A DNA stretch of 35,939 nt from Peribacillus frigoritolerans (GCF_001636405.1 NZ_KV440950.1:5423762-5459700); one strand, 5' to 3'. Shown: positions 25,508 to 34,573, counted from the first letter of the stretch. Translations and numbers: made by a program. The notes: generated by a model not told the origin, from the letters alone.

Positions 25508-26770
25508 TTAAGAAACTTGTTGTTCTAGTTCTTTTTTGGAAGGAGGGTTGAATTGACCTTCCCATTTAGAGATGACGATTGCCGCAAGTGAATTACCAAT
25601 AACGTTTACCACTGTACGTCCCATATCAAGAATACGGTCGATACCGGCAATAAATGCTAGACCTTCAATAGGAATACCGACAGTTCCCAATGTCGCTAAA
25701 AGAACTACGAAAGATACACCTGGTACACCCGCAATCCCTTTGGATGTGATCATTAACACTAGCATTAGCGTAATTTGCTCATACATGCTTAAATCGATTC
25801 CGTACATTTGAGCGATGAAGATAGCTGCTAACGCTTGGTATAATGTAGAACCATCAAGGTTAAAGGAGTATCCTGTCGGAATGACAAATGTAGCAATATG
25901 TTTCGGACATCCCGCTTTCTCCATTTTTTCCATGATCTTCGGAAGAACCGCTTCTGAACTTGCTGTAGAGAAAGCAAGAATCAATTCTTCTTTTAGAAGC
26001 TTAATCAACGTAAAGATATTGAATCCTACAAATTTTGCAATAAGACCCAGAATGACAATTACAAAGAAGATCATTGTTCCGTAAACAGAAAGCGCTAACT
26101 TTCCTAACGGAATTAAAGATTCCAATCCGAACTTGGAGATAGTTACACCGATTAGTGCAAATACACCGATAGGAGCGAATTTCATGACCATGTTAGTTAG
26201 GTAGAACATTCCTTCAGCTACACCTTGGAAGAAACGGAATACCGGTTTACCCTTTTCACCGATGGCCGCAATACTTAGTCCAAACAACACGGAGAAGAAA
26301 ATGATCGCTAGCATATCGCCTTCTACCATGGCTTTAACTGGATTGGATGGCACGATGTGTACAAGTGTATCTACGAACGATTCATGCTGCTTAGTTTCTG
26401 CTGTATCAACATATGTGGAGATATCAGTTTGTTCCAGGTTATTCATATTCACACCAGCACCAGGCTGGATGATATTCGCTGAAATTAAACCAACAGCAAT
26501 CGCTATCATCGTTACGACAACAAAGTATGATAATGATTTAGCACCTAGTTTTCCTACCGCTTTCAAGTCACCTACACCGGCAACTGCAACGATAAGGCTG
26601 GATACAATGATCGGCACTACGATCATTTTAATCATTCGTAGGAAAATGTCTCCGAATGGCTGTAAAAAGCTTTGGGCCGACTCATTACCATAAAAAATGG
26701 CACCAACGATAATCCCTAGAATTAAACCAATGAAAATTTGGCTAGCTAAACTTAGTTTGAATTTCTTCAT
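25508..26770 (-). CDS. gltT: Glutamate/aspartate:proton (sodium) symporter GltT
   Basis: A 420-residue transporter of the dicarboxylate/amino acid:cation symporter family. Family hallmarks: IKMIVVPIIVSSLIVAVAGV near residue 47, the serine-rich hairpin FSTASSEAVLPKIMEKMEK near 266, FVIPTGYSFNLDGSTLYQAL near 291 and DRILDMGRTVVNVIGN near 380. It is collinear with B. subtilis GltT, including the shared C-terminal SKWEGQFNP. It takes up L-glutamate or L-aspartate through the membrane. Its leader carries a c-di-AMP riboswitch with a terminator, so uptake is probably turned down when c-di-AMP is high. Confidence 0.92.
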   Translation of the reverse strand: MKKFKLSLASQIFIGLILGIIVGAIFYGNESAQSFLQPFGDIFLRMIKMIVVPIIVSSLIVAVAGVGDLKAVGKLGAKSLSYFVVVTMIAIAVGLISANIIQPGAGVNMNNLEQTDISTYVDTAETKQHESFVDTLVHIVPSNPVKAMVEGDMLAIIFFSVLFGLSIAAIGEKGKPVFRFFQGVAEGMFYLTNMVMKFAPIGVFALIGVTISKFGLESLIPLGKLALSVYGTMIFFVIVILGLIAKFVGFNIFTLIKLLKEELILAFSTASSEAVLPKIMEKMEKAGCPKHIATFVIPTGYSFNLDGSTLYQALAAIFIAQMYGIDLSMYEQITLMLVLMITSKGIAGVPGVSFVVLLATLGTVGIPIEGLAFIAGIDRILDMGRTVVNVIGNSLAAIVISKWEGQFNPPSKKELEQQVS

Positions 26771-26891
26771 TTACTTTCCTCACCTTCCATAAAGTCTTTG
26801 ATGCAAAAACATTTTTGTCTCGGTAAGGGAAACAAGATACTAATAAAAGAAAGTAATTTTTCTTTTTTTGAAAAACTCTGTCTTTACGCCG

Positions 26892-26914
26892 AAAAAAAAG
26901 ACACTTCATGTGTC
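26892..26914 (-). terminator. Riboswitch expression-platform terminator before gltT
   Basis: Minus strand GACAC pairs with GTGTC around ATGAA, followed by eight T residues, between the aptamer and the gltT start 120 nt downstream. An upstream GTGTGAATATTCAC hairpin lies between it and the aptamer. Confidence 0.7.
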
Positions 26915-26944
26915 GATTTCTTATAGGCGTGAATATTCACACAT

Positions 26945-27086
26945 GTTCCCTTGAAGACGCTGACGAGGTTAGCTGTCGGGTTAGGATTGGAAACACAAAA
27001 AGCCCTTTCATTTCTGAATTCACCCCTAGCGGATAAAATCCACAAAAATGGGTCCCCCGTTCTTGGAATAAGATTAAGCGAGTTAA
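26945..27086 (-). ncRNA. c-di-AMP riboswitch (ydaO-yuaA type) in the gltT leader
   Basis: The minus strand shows the conserved ydaO blocks in order: TCGCTTAATCTTATT, CGGGGGACCC, AGGGGTGAATTC, GAAAGGGCTTT, then AACCCGACAGCTAACCTCGT followed by CAGCGT and AAGGGA. These match the ydaO consensus I know from B. subtilis and Thermoanaerobacter. In the class, c-di-AMP binding favours the terminator and shuts the gene off, usually for K+ or osmolyte transport or cell-wall hydrolases. Here a glutamate transporter follows. Confidence 0.9.
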
Positions 27087-27097
27087 CTTATAATAAA

Positions 27098-27126
27098 ATA
27101 TTATACTAAAAATGATAATCTGTAAA
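27098..27126 (-). promoter_or_regulatory. SigA promoter of the gltT leader
   Basis: Minus strand TTTACA, 17 nt, TAATAT (overlapping a TATAAT shifted by two bases), about 12 nt upstream of the aptamer start. Confidence 0.65.
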
Positions 27127-27289
27127 TATTTATTCGCATCCGTTCTAGAAAAAGGTCTTTAAATATGTCTGAATATTCTGTATTAATAGCTATTCTATCT
27201 ATAATTACGCTTCCCGATTTTTAATCAAATAAGTTATATTTATATAATTAATTCCTAATTTGACATCACCTCTCTTGTGAAAAAAGCGG

Positions 27290-28549
27290 TTATTTTTCCA
27301 GAATGCCAAGTAACAGGTATCTTACTTTTTCCCTAGAGGTGAATTTTTTATAAGTTCCAGCTTTCACTTTTTCAAATTGAATCGGGGTAATAAAATAAGA
27401 ATGGTTCTTCACTGCCACATTCGGCTTCAGGAGGATGACGTCACCTACAGACGGTCCCTTTATGATTTCTTGCTTCCCTTCAGCCTTAAGACCTTTTGTA
27501 ATGTAATGTTTATCCAAATGGCCTTTATTCGTCAACTTGTAAATATAAGGATGTTTTTGGTATTGTACCGCCCCTATCGGTATGGAGGGTACACCGGCTT
27601 TCTCATTGGTTATTACAGTAAGATTCACTTTCGATCCCACCAACAGAGGTTCCGTTTCTTCGCCTTCCGGTTCGATTAAAGCCTGAAATGGAAATCTGTT
27701 ATCTTTTTTTAATGATGGCTCTTCAGCGGGATAGGAATGGATACGGCCAATCGTCCCTTTCAATGCCTTTTTTGAATCAGAGGAACTTGCTTTTATAGTC
27801 ATGCCCACTTCAGCCTTTTTCATTTCCTCTCCGGAGAGATACCCTTCAATTGCCATATTTGTCGAAACGATGGATATAATGGGATTATCAAGGTTTTTAT
27901 TGATATTTTTAACGACACCATCAGCCTCGCTCGTCGTCACAATTGCACTGGACTGCTCCTCAATCGAACTTAATTTAGCGTCAAGCATATTCACTTTTTC
28001 ATCCAACCTGTTTTTTTCTAGTTCCTGCTTGTACATTTCTTGCTCAATGTTACTTTTAATAAGATCTGAAGAGCTTGTCGTTATATCAATATTCAAGTTT
28101 TTTTCCACCGATTCATCAATTGCCGCTTCAGGTTCACTGGTCACGGTCCCCTGATAAGACCTCAACTTCCCTATGTATTCCTCAATCCCTGCCATTTCCC
28201 CCTCAGCTGCCGTTTTCTCCGCTTCCAAACTCGCTTTAAGCGCATCACGTTCGGTCGCCGTATACTCAAACAACGAGGAGCCAGCCGTAATCGAATCACC
28301 TTCTTTTACAAGGAATTTCTTAAAATCATTTTTCTTGGCATCAAAATAGATATCATACTCTTCTACTGGTTTAATTACCCCATTTGTTTGGATAGTATCC
28401 GTAATTGTATCTTTTTTTACCTTAGTCCAGTTTTCAACGAAAACCGTCCGTTCCACTTTGCTTTCTTTTTTTTCAATAAGGTATAAGTTAACGGTTATTA
28501 ACACTATCGAAGCAATGGAGACCGCCGCTATTTTCCAGTTACCGCTCAT
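27290..28549 (-). CDS. HlyD/YknX-like membrane-fusion (adaptor) protein
   Basis: A 419-residue adaptor of the RND/ABC periplasmic adaptor type. One N-terminal membrane anchor (about residues 6-25) is followed by a biotinyl-lipoyl-like half (TIQTNGVIKPVEEYDIYFDA; LVKEGDSITAGSSLFEY), a long coiled coil (about 105-210), the second half-motif VTTSEADGVVKNINK and a beta-barrel part. A SVGDVILLKPN strand lies near the end. It lies 14 nt after the small membrane protein gene. No ABC or permease gene adjoins, unlike yknWXYZ. No terminator is seen before the gltT promoter. Confidence 0.8.
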   Translation of the reverse strand: MSGNWKIAAVSIASIVLITVNLYLIEKKESKVERTVFVENWTKVKKDTITDTIQTNGVIKPVEEYDIYFDAKKNDFKKFLVKEGDSITAGSSLFEYTATERDALKASLEAEKTAAEGEMAGIEEYIGKLRSYQGTVTSEPEAAIDESVEKNLNIDITTSSSDLIKSNIEQEMYKQELEKNRLDEKVNMLDAKLSSIEEQSSAIVTTSEADGVVKNINKNLDNPIISIVSTNMAIEGYLSGEEMKKAEVGMTIKASSSDSKKALKGTIGRIHSYPAEEPSLKKDNRFPFQALIEPEGEETEPLLVGSKVNLTVITNEKAGVPSIPIGAVQYQKHPYIYKLTNKGHLDKHYITKGLKAEGKQEIIKGPSVGDVILLKPNVAVKNHSYFITPIQFEKVKAGTYKKFTSREKVRYLLLGILEK

Positions 28550-28563
28550 TCATTTCACCCGCT

Positions 28564-29226
28564 TTATACAAATACGCCTACTTGGATGTATCCTAAAAAG
28601 GCTTTAACAAACCATGTGGCCAAATAGAATAGAACAATCATTAAAAGGACCAAATAATTATTACGTTCTGTAAATTCCTTTAAATAAAAATATTGCAGAG
28701 CAATAATGAGAAATTGAAAAATGGTAATTTCACTGAAAAAGTGAATGAAATAATCACTTCTGAGAAAATACTGACTGATGATCCCCAATGAAAAAGGATT
28801 GGCATCGCTGCCTATATCCATTAAAACGAATAAGGGAATCAATAATGTTTTTTCCACTAATTGCAGGCTTAAAAGAATCATTTGAACGATAACTAATTTT
28901 ATATAGGGGATATCAGTAACGATCCAAAAGAATAGAGCTGCTAAAAATATGTATATGGAAGGGTCGATTATTCCTGTTATTATATTGCCGCTCAAAATCA
29001 GCAACTTTGCAGCTTCGAATTCATTGGCGCTCATCTTCGTGATTTCTTTGGAGAATGATTCTGAACCAATGCCAAAATATCCCCCAACGGCGAATACTAT
29101 TAGACTAAGAAAAAATATAAATATTAATTTCAATCCAAGCTTTGTGACTGCCTCTGCATTTTGCAGCTGATAACGACTCCGATAAGGCTGTAAAATGCCC
29201 TTTAACAATCCTACCTGGTACACCAT
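28564..29226 (-). CDS. Five-helix membrane protein, possibly YknW/Yip1-like
   Basis: A 220-residue integral membrane protein with about five hydrophobic segments (near residues 32-55, 83-108, 111-130, 165-185 and 190-212). Its position directly before a YknX-like adaptor and its size recall YknW, a Yip1-domain protein, but no clear Yip1 motif is readable, so the name is inference from context. ATG 29226 follows GCAGGAGG; an upstream in-frame ATG at 29265 has no ribosome site. Confidence 0.6.
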   Translation of the reverse strand: MVYQVGLLKGILQPYRSRYQLQNAEAVTKLGLKLIFIFFLSLIVFAVGGYFGIGSESFSKEITKMSANEFEAAKLLILSGNIITGIIDPSIYIFLAALFFWIVTDIPYIKLVIVQMILLSLQLVEKTLLIPLFVLMDIGSDANPFSLGIISQYFLRSDYFIHFFSEITIFQFLIIALQYFYLKEFTERNNYLVLLMIVLFYLATWFVKAFLGYIQVGVFV

Positions 29227-29346
29227 AATTGGTCCTCCTGCAAAAAATGATATATCATCATACATTTTATCCTATTTTGGAAACAATTGCAGAAATAAGG
29301 AATGAATATACAAAAAAAACACATAAGTCTTTCCCGAATCCCCACA

Positions 29347-30238
29347 CTAATTTGGTGTTAATACTGGCAAATGGTGGGCAAGGACTTTAATGCGTGAAGG
29401 AGTTTGCCTATAGTTCTCTCCATCCATATCAACATCAAGCGGCCTCTTGGATTCAATAGTCAAGGTACCTGCTTGTAAATAAGTCACCCCAGAGTCTGAA
29501 CTCATACTTTGAGTCCATGAACGTTTCATCGCTATTATTTCTAAAAATGCACCAAGGTTTGCATTTTCCAGGATGGCAACGCCAAAGAGCCCATCGTCTG
29601 GTCTAATCATGGGAAAGGGCATAAATTAGTGCCGATAAAACAACCATTCAAGACCAAAATCATAACTGCTTCCCCTTCAATGAAATTCCCATCATATTCC
29701 ACTTTATAGGAAAAGGGAGCACTCCCACCAATCGTCCTTACAGCGCTTAATAAATATCCTATCTTTCCGAACCTGCTTTTTTCCTGCTCATCAATATTAT
29801 TTGAAGCATCTGAAATAAGTCCAACTCCCCAGAAATTGGAAAAATAATCGTTATTGGACTTACCAATATCAATTGGACGAACCTTACCGTTTACTAATGC
29901 TTCCGCAGCTTGACGAACATTTTGAGGACTCTTTAATGTCCTGGAGAAGTCATTGCAAGTCCCTCCAGGTAAAACCCCAAACAACGGCCGCTTCTGAAGG
30001 GGTGAAAGGCCATTTATACACTCATGTACCGTTCCATCTCCTCCCAATACGAAAACTACATCCATTTCTTCACCATATTTAAACAATAACGGCATGCATC
30101 GCCTTTTTGCTTTGTTTGTAGAATGAGAAACTCATCAATATGTGGAGCTAATACCGGAAGACACCCTCCTAGATTCCTTTCGAGTTTATCATTCCCTGCA
30201 TTTTTATTATAAATCAGCATTCCCTTTTTCCATCGCAT
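29347..30238 (-). pseudogene. Diacylglycerol/lipid kinase family pseudogene, two frameshifts
   Basis: The DAGK catalytic region is intact in three pieces. An N-terminal piece MRWKKGMLIYNKNAG (to about 30095), a middle piece with VVFVLGGDGTVHECINGL and LPGGTCNDFSRTL (29607-30095), and a C-terminal piece with PDDGLFGVAILENANLG (29347-29622) lie in different frames. The first shift is near 30093 (KGDA then MPLLFKYGEE), the second near 29615 (GTNL then FPMIRPDDG). Family members such as YerQ and BmrU make phosphatidate or related lipids. A sequencing error could mimic one shift, but two make a pseudogene more likely. It lies between tetR and the YknW-like gene. Confidence 0.75.
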
Positions 30239-30334
30239 GATTCCAGCCCCCATATTATTGAAAGAACTGCCTTCTTCCCATCACTTTTTACTTTTTCCTA
30301 AATCTCCGTTTTAAATCTCATTAAAAATTTAAAT

Positions 30335-30358
30335 GAAAAAGAGGCTTTCGCCCCTTTC
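30335..30358 (-). terminator. Terminator of the TetR gene
   Basis: Minus strand GAAAGGGGC pairs with GCCTCTTTTTC around a GAAA tetraloop; the T-run forms part of the falling stem. Confidence 0.7.
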
Positions 30359-30368
30359 AGTAAAGCCT

Positions 30369-31256
30369 TCATATATACAGCAAATAATCCTTCATCAATA
30401 AGATAAGCTTTGAACACAAGGGGCTCCTTTTTTCATTTTTTTCCAAAAATAACAAAAGGCTTTCCAAGATGATTGAGCTTGGCCTAACTTTTGAAAATTC
30501 TTCCTGGAGTGCCTTTAAGGCTTCCGTAATTTTACGTGTTTCCATTCCCTCTTCTTTACGCGTTTCCACTTCCAGCATCCTGTCGATAATCGAATGGATT
30601 TCTTCTTTTGGGCTCATATCCCGCATCGAGCAACCTGGTAGGGGAAATTGTTTCAATAATGGATCTTCCATGTTCTCCAGACTTGCGACAATGGAATCCA
30701 TCCGGTTCAATATGAAGCTAGGTAACAATTCTACATCGAAAGCATTTTGTTTCCTGATCAATATTCCGATATATCCTTTGAAAAGCGAATCTAAAATAAT
30801 GGTGCAATCGGGCAGAAGATCAGATGAAAGTCCCGGATATAACTCAATGATTTTACGCTTGAACCAAATCAAGCCCTCTTCATGGATATAATGTAAAAAT
30901 CCATCTAGTTCCTTGCTGATATGAACCATTTGTTCCTGCATCATCATTTGAATCAAGTTGGTATTTCCCGTCATATGCTCAATGTGAACAGTGATCTGCC
31001 TCATGAATTTGTCTTTACTGGACAATGAAGCATCCAGTTCAAGATCAAGTAATGAGTCTGTCAACGCTTCATAGTAAAATTTAAAAATGGAGACTAGTAA
31101 TTCCTCCTTCGATTTAAAATAATTATAAAAGGACCCTTTTGCTATCCCGCATTTTTCAACAATTTCCTGAACCGAAGTTGCATGATAGCCTTTTTCCGCG
31201 AAAAGCTCTACAGACTTATCTATGATCATCTTATTTTTTTCTTTCATCAAATTCAT
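30369..31256 (-). CDS. TetR-family repressor next to swrC (YerO-like)
   Basis: A 295-residue TetR regulator, longer than the usual 190-220. The N-terminal helix-turn-helix is YHATSVQEIVEKCGIAKGSFYNYF (around residues 24-47), and the C-terminal ligand domain includes HIEHMTGNTNLIQMMMQEQM near 92. It is divergent from the RND pump, and matching operators lie just downstream of both promoters, so it very likely represses both itself and the pump until an inducer binds. An ATG three codons in (31247) is equally possible as start. The length and place match YerO beside YerP/SwrC in B. subtilis. Confidence 0.9.
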   Translation of the reverse strand: MNLMKEKNKMIIDKSVELFAEKGYHATSVQEIVEKCGIAKGSFYNYFKSKEELLVSIFKFYYEALTDSLLDLELDASLSSKDKFMRQITVHIEHMTGNTNLIQMMMQEQMVHISKELDGFLHYIHEEGLIWFKRKIIELYPGLSSDLLPDCTIILDSLFKGYIGILIRKQNAFDVELLPSFILNRMDSIVASLENMEDPLLKQFPLPGCSMRDMSPKEEIHSIIDRMLEVETRKEEGMETRKITEALKALQEEFSKVRPSSIILESLLLFLEKNEKRSPLCSKLILLMKDYLLYI

Positions 31257-31280
31257 CCTATCTCTTAAAATTGTCCATCG

Positions 31281-31296
31281 GTGACCAACGGGTCAC
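31281..31296. promoter_or_regulatory. Operator 1 (TetR), GTGACC-AACG-GGTCAC
   Basis: A perfect 6-bp inverted repeat around 4 nt, just downstream of the tetR -10. The same arms recur at operator 2, so both are taken as binding sites of the divergent TetR protein. Confidence 0.85.
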
Positions 31297-31305
31297 ATCT
31301 TCCAA

Positions 31306-31334
31306 ATTGTATCCCAAAACCCTTGAAATCACAA
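31306..31334 (-). promoter_or_regulatory. SigA promoter of the tetR gene
   Basis: Minus strand TTGTGA, 17 nt, TACAAT, with operator 1 starting about 10 nt downstream of the -10. Confidence 0.65.
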
Positions 31335-31348
31335 CGTTAGTACTAACG
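31335..31348. promoter_or_regulatory. Perfect 14-bp palindrome between the divergent promoters
   Basis: CGTTAGTACTAACG, directly between the -35 of tetR (ends 31334) and that of swrC (begins 31360). It differs from the GTGACC operators, so a second regulator may bind here. Confidence 0.6.
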
Positions 31349-31359
31349 GATATTATCTG

Positions 31360-31388
31360 TTGCAATCATAATCCATATACTATATATT
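31360..31388 (+). promoter_or_regulatory. SigA promoter of swrC
   Basis: TTGCAA, 17 nt, TATATT. Operator 2 begins 8 nt after the -10, so bound repressor would cover the transcription start. Confidence 0.65.
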
Positions 31389-31395
31389 TGAGTTT

Positions 31396-31411
31396 GTGAC
31401 CGGCTGGTCAC
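31396..31411. promoter_or_regulatory. Operator 2 (TetR), GTGACC-GGCT-GGTCAC
   Basis: Same perfect arms as operator 1 (18 bp counting the outer T/A), placed at the start of the swrC transcript. Confidence 0.85.
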
Positions 31412-31436
31412 AATTTTATGTATGGAGGGTACAAGC

Positions 31437-34400
31437 TTGAATTCAATAATTAAATTTTCATTAAAGAATAAATTGGCAATCTGGTTGCTTACCATCATCA
31501 TCGTTGCAGCTGGTTTATACTCCGGTTTAAACATGAAACAAGAAACCATACCAAGCATCTCCACTCCTTTAATAAGCATCTCCACTGTTTATCCTGGAGC
31601 TGCACCTGAAGAAGTAGCAGATAAGCTCACAGACCAGATTGAGCTAAAAGTAACAAATTTGCCAGGAGTGGAATTAGTCAGTTCTTCGTCCATGGCCAAT
31701 GCCTCTTCCATCCAATTACAATATGATTATGATACGGATATGGATGATGCAGTAAAAGAAGTGAAAGAAGCTTTAGAGAAATTGGAACTTCCAGAGGGAG
31801 TAGATGACCCGAGCGTATCTAAATTAGAATTAAACGCTTTTCCTGTCGTCGCACTCAGTGTAACAGATAAGGCTTCTGATTTACCAGACCTTACAAAAAA
31901 TGTCGAAGAGGTGTTAGTGCCTAAACTTGAAGGAATTGACGGCGTGACATCCGTATCCATTTCCGGACAGCAAGTAAATGAAGGAAGCCTTGTATTCGAC
32001 CAGGACAAGATGGCTCAATACGGGCTCGATGAAGAAACCGTAAAGAAGGTTGTCCAGTCTGCAAACGTCAGTATGCCGCTTGGCATATATAACTTTGATG
32101 ATAAAGAGAAAACGATCGTTGTGGATGGAAACATTTCCACATTAAAGGACCTAAAAAATATAAAGATACCTTTAACCGGCGGCCCGAAAACAGGTGCGCC
32201 AGCACAAACTGGACAGGAAACCAATCAATTATCTCCTGAAATGGAAACAGGTCCTGCCCAACTGCAAAATGTGAAATTATCAGATATTGCCGATGTTAAA
32301 ATTACCGGTAAGGCTGAATCGATTTCAAGAACAAACGGTAGCGAATCGATTGGAATCCAGGTTACAAGATCACCTGATGCCGATACAGTTGCAATTGTCG
32401 ACGAAGTAAATGAAGAAGCATCGAATTTCAAAGAAGAGTTTAATGGGGTAAGTGTACACACTACTCTCGATCAAGCTAAACCGATTAAAGATTCCGTTGA
32501 AACCATGATCAGCAAGGCACTCTTCGGCTGTCTGTTTGCCGTCATTGTCATCATGCTGTTCCTTAGGAACTTTAAAACGACTCTCATTTCCGTCATTTCG
32601 ATTCCATTATCCCTGTTAGCAGCCCTTTTGGTGCTCAAACAAATGGATATTTCATTGAATGTCATGACACTTGGGGCCATGACCGTTGCGATTGGCCGAG
32701 TCGTTGATGACTCCATTGTCGTCATAGAAAATATTTATAGAAGAATGGCTTTAAAAGGCGAACAATTAAAAGGCGGCGAATTAATACGATCTGCCACTAA
32801 GGAAATGTTCATCCCCATCCTTTCATCGACAATCGTTACTGTAGCCGTATACCTGCCTTTAGCAAGCGTTACAGGACCTGTCGGGGAACTATTCACGCCA
32901 TTCGCCTTAACAATGGTGTTTGCATTAGTCGCTTCATTAATAATCGCCATCACACTTGTTCCGGCAATGGCAGACTCTTTATTTAAAAAGGGACTATCTA
33001 AAAAAGAATTAAAATCACATGAAGAAAAACCAAGCAAACTATCAGCATTCTATCGAAAATCACTGGATTGGTCATTAAACCATAAACTAATCACTTTCGG
33101 CACAGCCATTGTATTATTAGTTGGAAGTTTATTCCTAATCCCAAGCATCGGTGTAAGCTTCATGCCTGCAGATGAAGAAAAAACGATCATCGTCACTTAC
33201 ACTCCCGCACCTGGAGAGTTAAAAGAGGATATTGAAAAGCAAACAGAAAAAGTGGAAAAATACTTCATGGATAAAGACGATGTGAAGACCGTTCAATACA
33301 CACTTGGCGAAAGCATGATGGGCGGAGGCATGATGGGCGGCTCGAGTAACTCGGCTCTCTTCTATGTACTCTATGACGAAGACACCGAAAATTTCGGGGA
33401 CAAAAAAGAAACCGTCATAAAAGAGTTAACTGAACTTGATTCACCTGGAACATGGAAACAACAAGATTTCACATCAACATCAAGCAACGAGACCACTCTG
33501 TTTGTTTACGGAAATACACAAAAAGATATTGAACCGGTAATTGATGATATTCAAAATATCATGAAGAAAAATAAAGATTTAAAAGATGTTGATACAAGTC
33601 TTTTAAATGCTTATGAGCAATACACTCTAGTTGCAGACCAAGAAAAGCTAAGTGCCCTTGGACTGACAGCTGCACAAATTGGCATGTCCATCGCCAACAC
33701 GAATAAGGATGATGCTTTAACTACCATTAAGAAAGATGGAGAAGAAGTCAAAGTATATGTCGAGACAAAAGAAACGACATTCGAAGACAAAAAAGATCTA
33801 GAGAATACGAAAATTTCTTCTCCAATGGGAATGGAAATCCCATTGAAAGAGCTTGTGAAAATCGAAGAAGGCAAAGCTTCCGATACAATCAGCCGCCGCG
33901 ATGGAAAAATTTATGCCGACGTGTCTGCAACAATCAAATCGGATGATGTGGCCGCAGTGACAGCTGAGGTACAGAAGGAAGTTGATAAATTAGACCTTCC
34001 TGCAAGCGTCTCTATAGACTACGGCGGAGTGACGGAAGATATCCAAGAATCATTCACTCAACTTGGTATCGCTATGTTAGCGGCCGTTGCTATCGTATAC
34101 TTTGTCCTAGTGGTTACTTTCCATGGTGGTTTAGCACCAATAGCCATTCTCTTCTCCTTACCATTTACGGTAATCGGGGCATTGGCAGGGCTATTCATTG
34201 CAGGTGAGACCATCAGCGTTTCGGCAATGATGGGTGTCCTGATGCTTATAGGTATCGTCGTGACCAATGCCATCGTATTAGTGGACCGTGTTATCAAGAA
34301 TGAAGAATCCGGGCTATCTACCAGGGAATCTTTACTCGAGGCAGGATCCACCCGTCTACGCCCTATCCTGATGACTGCCCTTGCCACAATCGGCGCTTTA

Positions 34401-34568
34401 ATACCTCTGGCAATCGGTGCGGAAGGCAGTGGATTAATATCACAAGGTTTGGGAATTACCGTTATCGGCGGACTGGTGAGTTCTACATTGCTAACACTTG
34501 TAATAGTGCCGGTAGTATATGAATTTATAATGAAAATAGGTAAAAAGAAGAAAAAAACAGTTAAGTAA
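31437..34568 (+). CDS. swrC: RND-family efflux pump, SwrC/YerP-type
   Basis: A 1043-residue RND transporter with 12 predicted helices and two large external loops. The proton-relay motif is in VAIGRVVDDSIVVIENIYRR (about residue 420). N-terminal sequence LAIWLLTIIIVAAGLYSGLN and the duplicated halves match YerP/SwrC of B. subtilis, which exports surfactin and gives lipopeptide tolerance. A Met/Gly-rich stretch ESMMGGGMMGGSSN near residue 626 lies in the second external loop. The start is taken as TTG 31437, which has GGAGG 8 nt upstream; the ATG at 31422 lies within that site. It is under the divergent TetR. Confidence 0.92.
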   Translation: MNSIIKFSLKNKLAIWLLTIIIVAAGLYSGLNMKQETIPSISTPLISISTVYPGAAPEEVADKLTDQIELKVTNLPGVELVSSSSMANASSIQLQYDYDTDMDDAVKEVKEALEKLELPEGVDDPSVSKLELNAFPVVALSVTDKASDLPDLTKNVEEVLVPKLEGIDGVTSVSISGQQVNEGSLVFDQDKMAQYGLDEETVKKVVQSANVSMPLGIYNFDDKEKTIVVDGNISTLKDLKNIKIPLTGGPKTGAPAQTGQETNQLSPEMETGPAQLQNVKLSDIADVKITGKAESISRTNGSESIGIQVTRSPDADTVAIVDEVNEEASNFKEEFNGVSVHTTLDQAKPIKDSVETMISKALFGCLFAVIVIMLFLRNFKTTLISVISIPLSLLAALLVLKQMDISLNVMTLGAMTVAIGRVVDDSIVVIENIYRRMALKGEQLKGGELIRSATKEMFIPILSSTIVTVAVYLPLASVTGPVGELFTPFALTMVFALVASLIIAITLVPAMADSLFKKGLSKKELKSHEEKPSKLSAFYRKSLDWSLNHKLITFGTAIVLLVGSLFLIPSIGVSFMPADEEKTIIVTYTPAPGELKEDIEKQTEKVEKYFMDKDDVKTVQYTLGESMMGGGMMGGSSNSALFYVLYDEDTENFGDKKETVIKELTELDSPGTWKQQDFTSTSSNETTLFVYGNTQKDIEPVIDDIQNIMKKNKDLKDVDTSLLNAYEQYTLVADQEKLSALGLTAAQIGMSIANTNKDDALTTIKKDGEEVKVYVETKETTFEDKKDLENTKISSPMGMEIPLKELVKIEEGKASDTISRRDGKIYADVSATIKSDDVAAVTAEVQKEVDKLDLPASVSIDYGGVTEDIQESFTQLGIAMLAAVAIVYFVLVVTFHGGLAPIAILFSLPFTVIGALAGLFIAGETISVSAMMGVLMLIGIVVTNAIVLVDRVIKNEESGLSTRESLLEAGSTRLRPILMTALATIGALIPLAIGAEGSGLISQGLGITVIGGLVSSTLLTLVIVPVVYEFIMKIGKKKKKTVK

Positions 34569-34573
34569 CGAAG

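Noticed and set aside
31343..31585. Minus-strand reading frame over the tetR-swrC intergenic region
   Set aside because: It crosses the two promoters and the start of swrC and has no ribosome site; a shadow frame.
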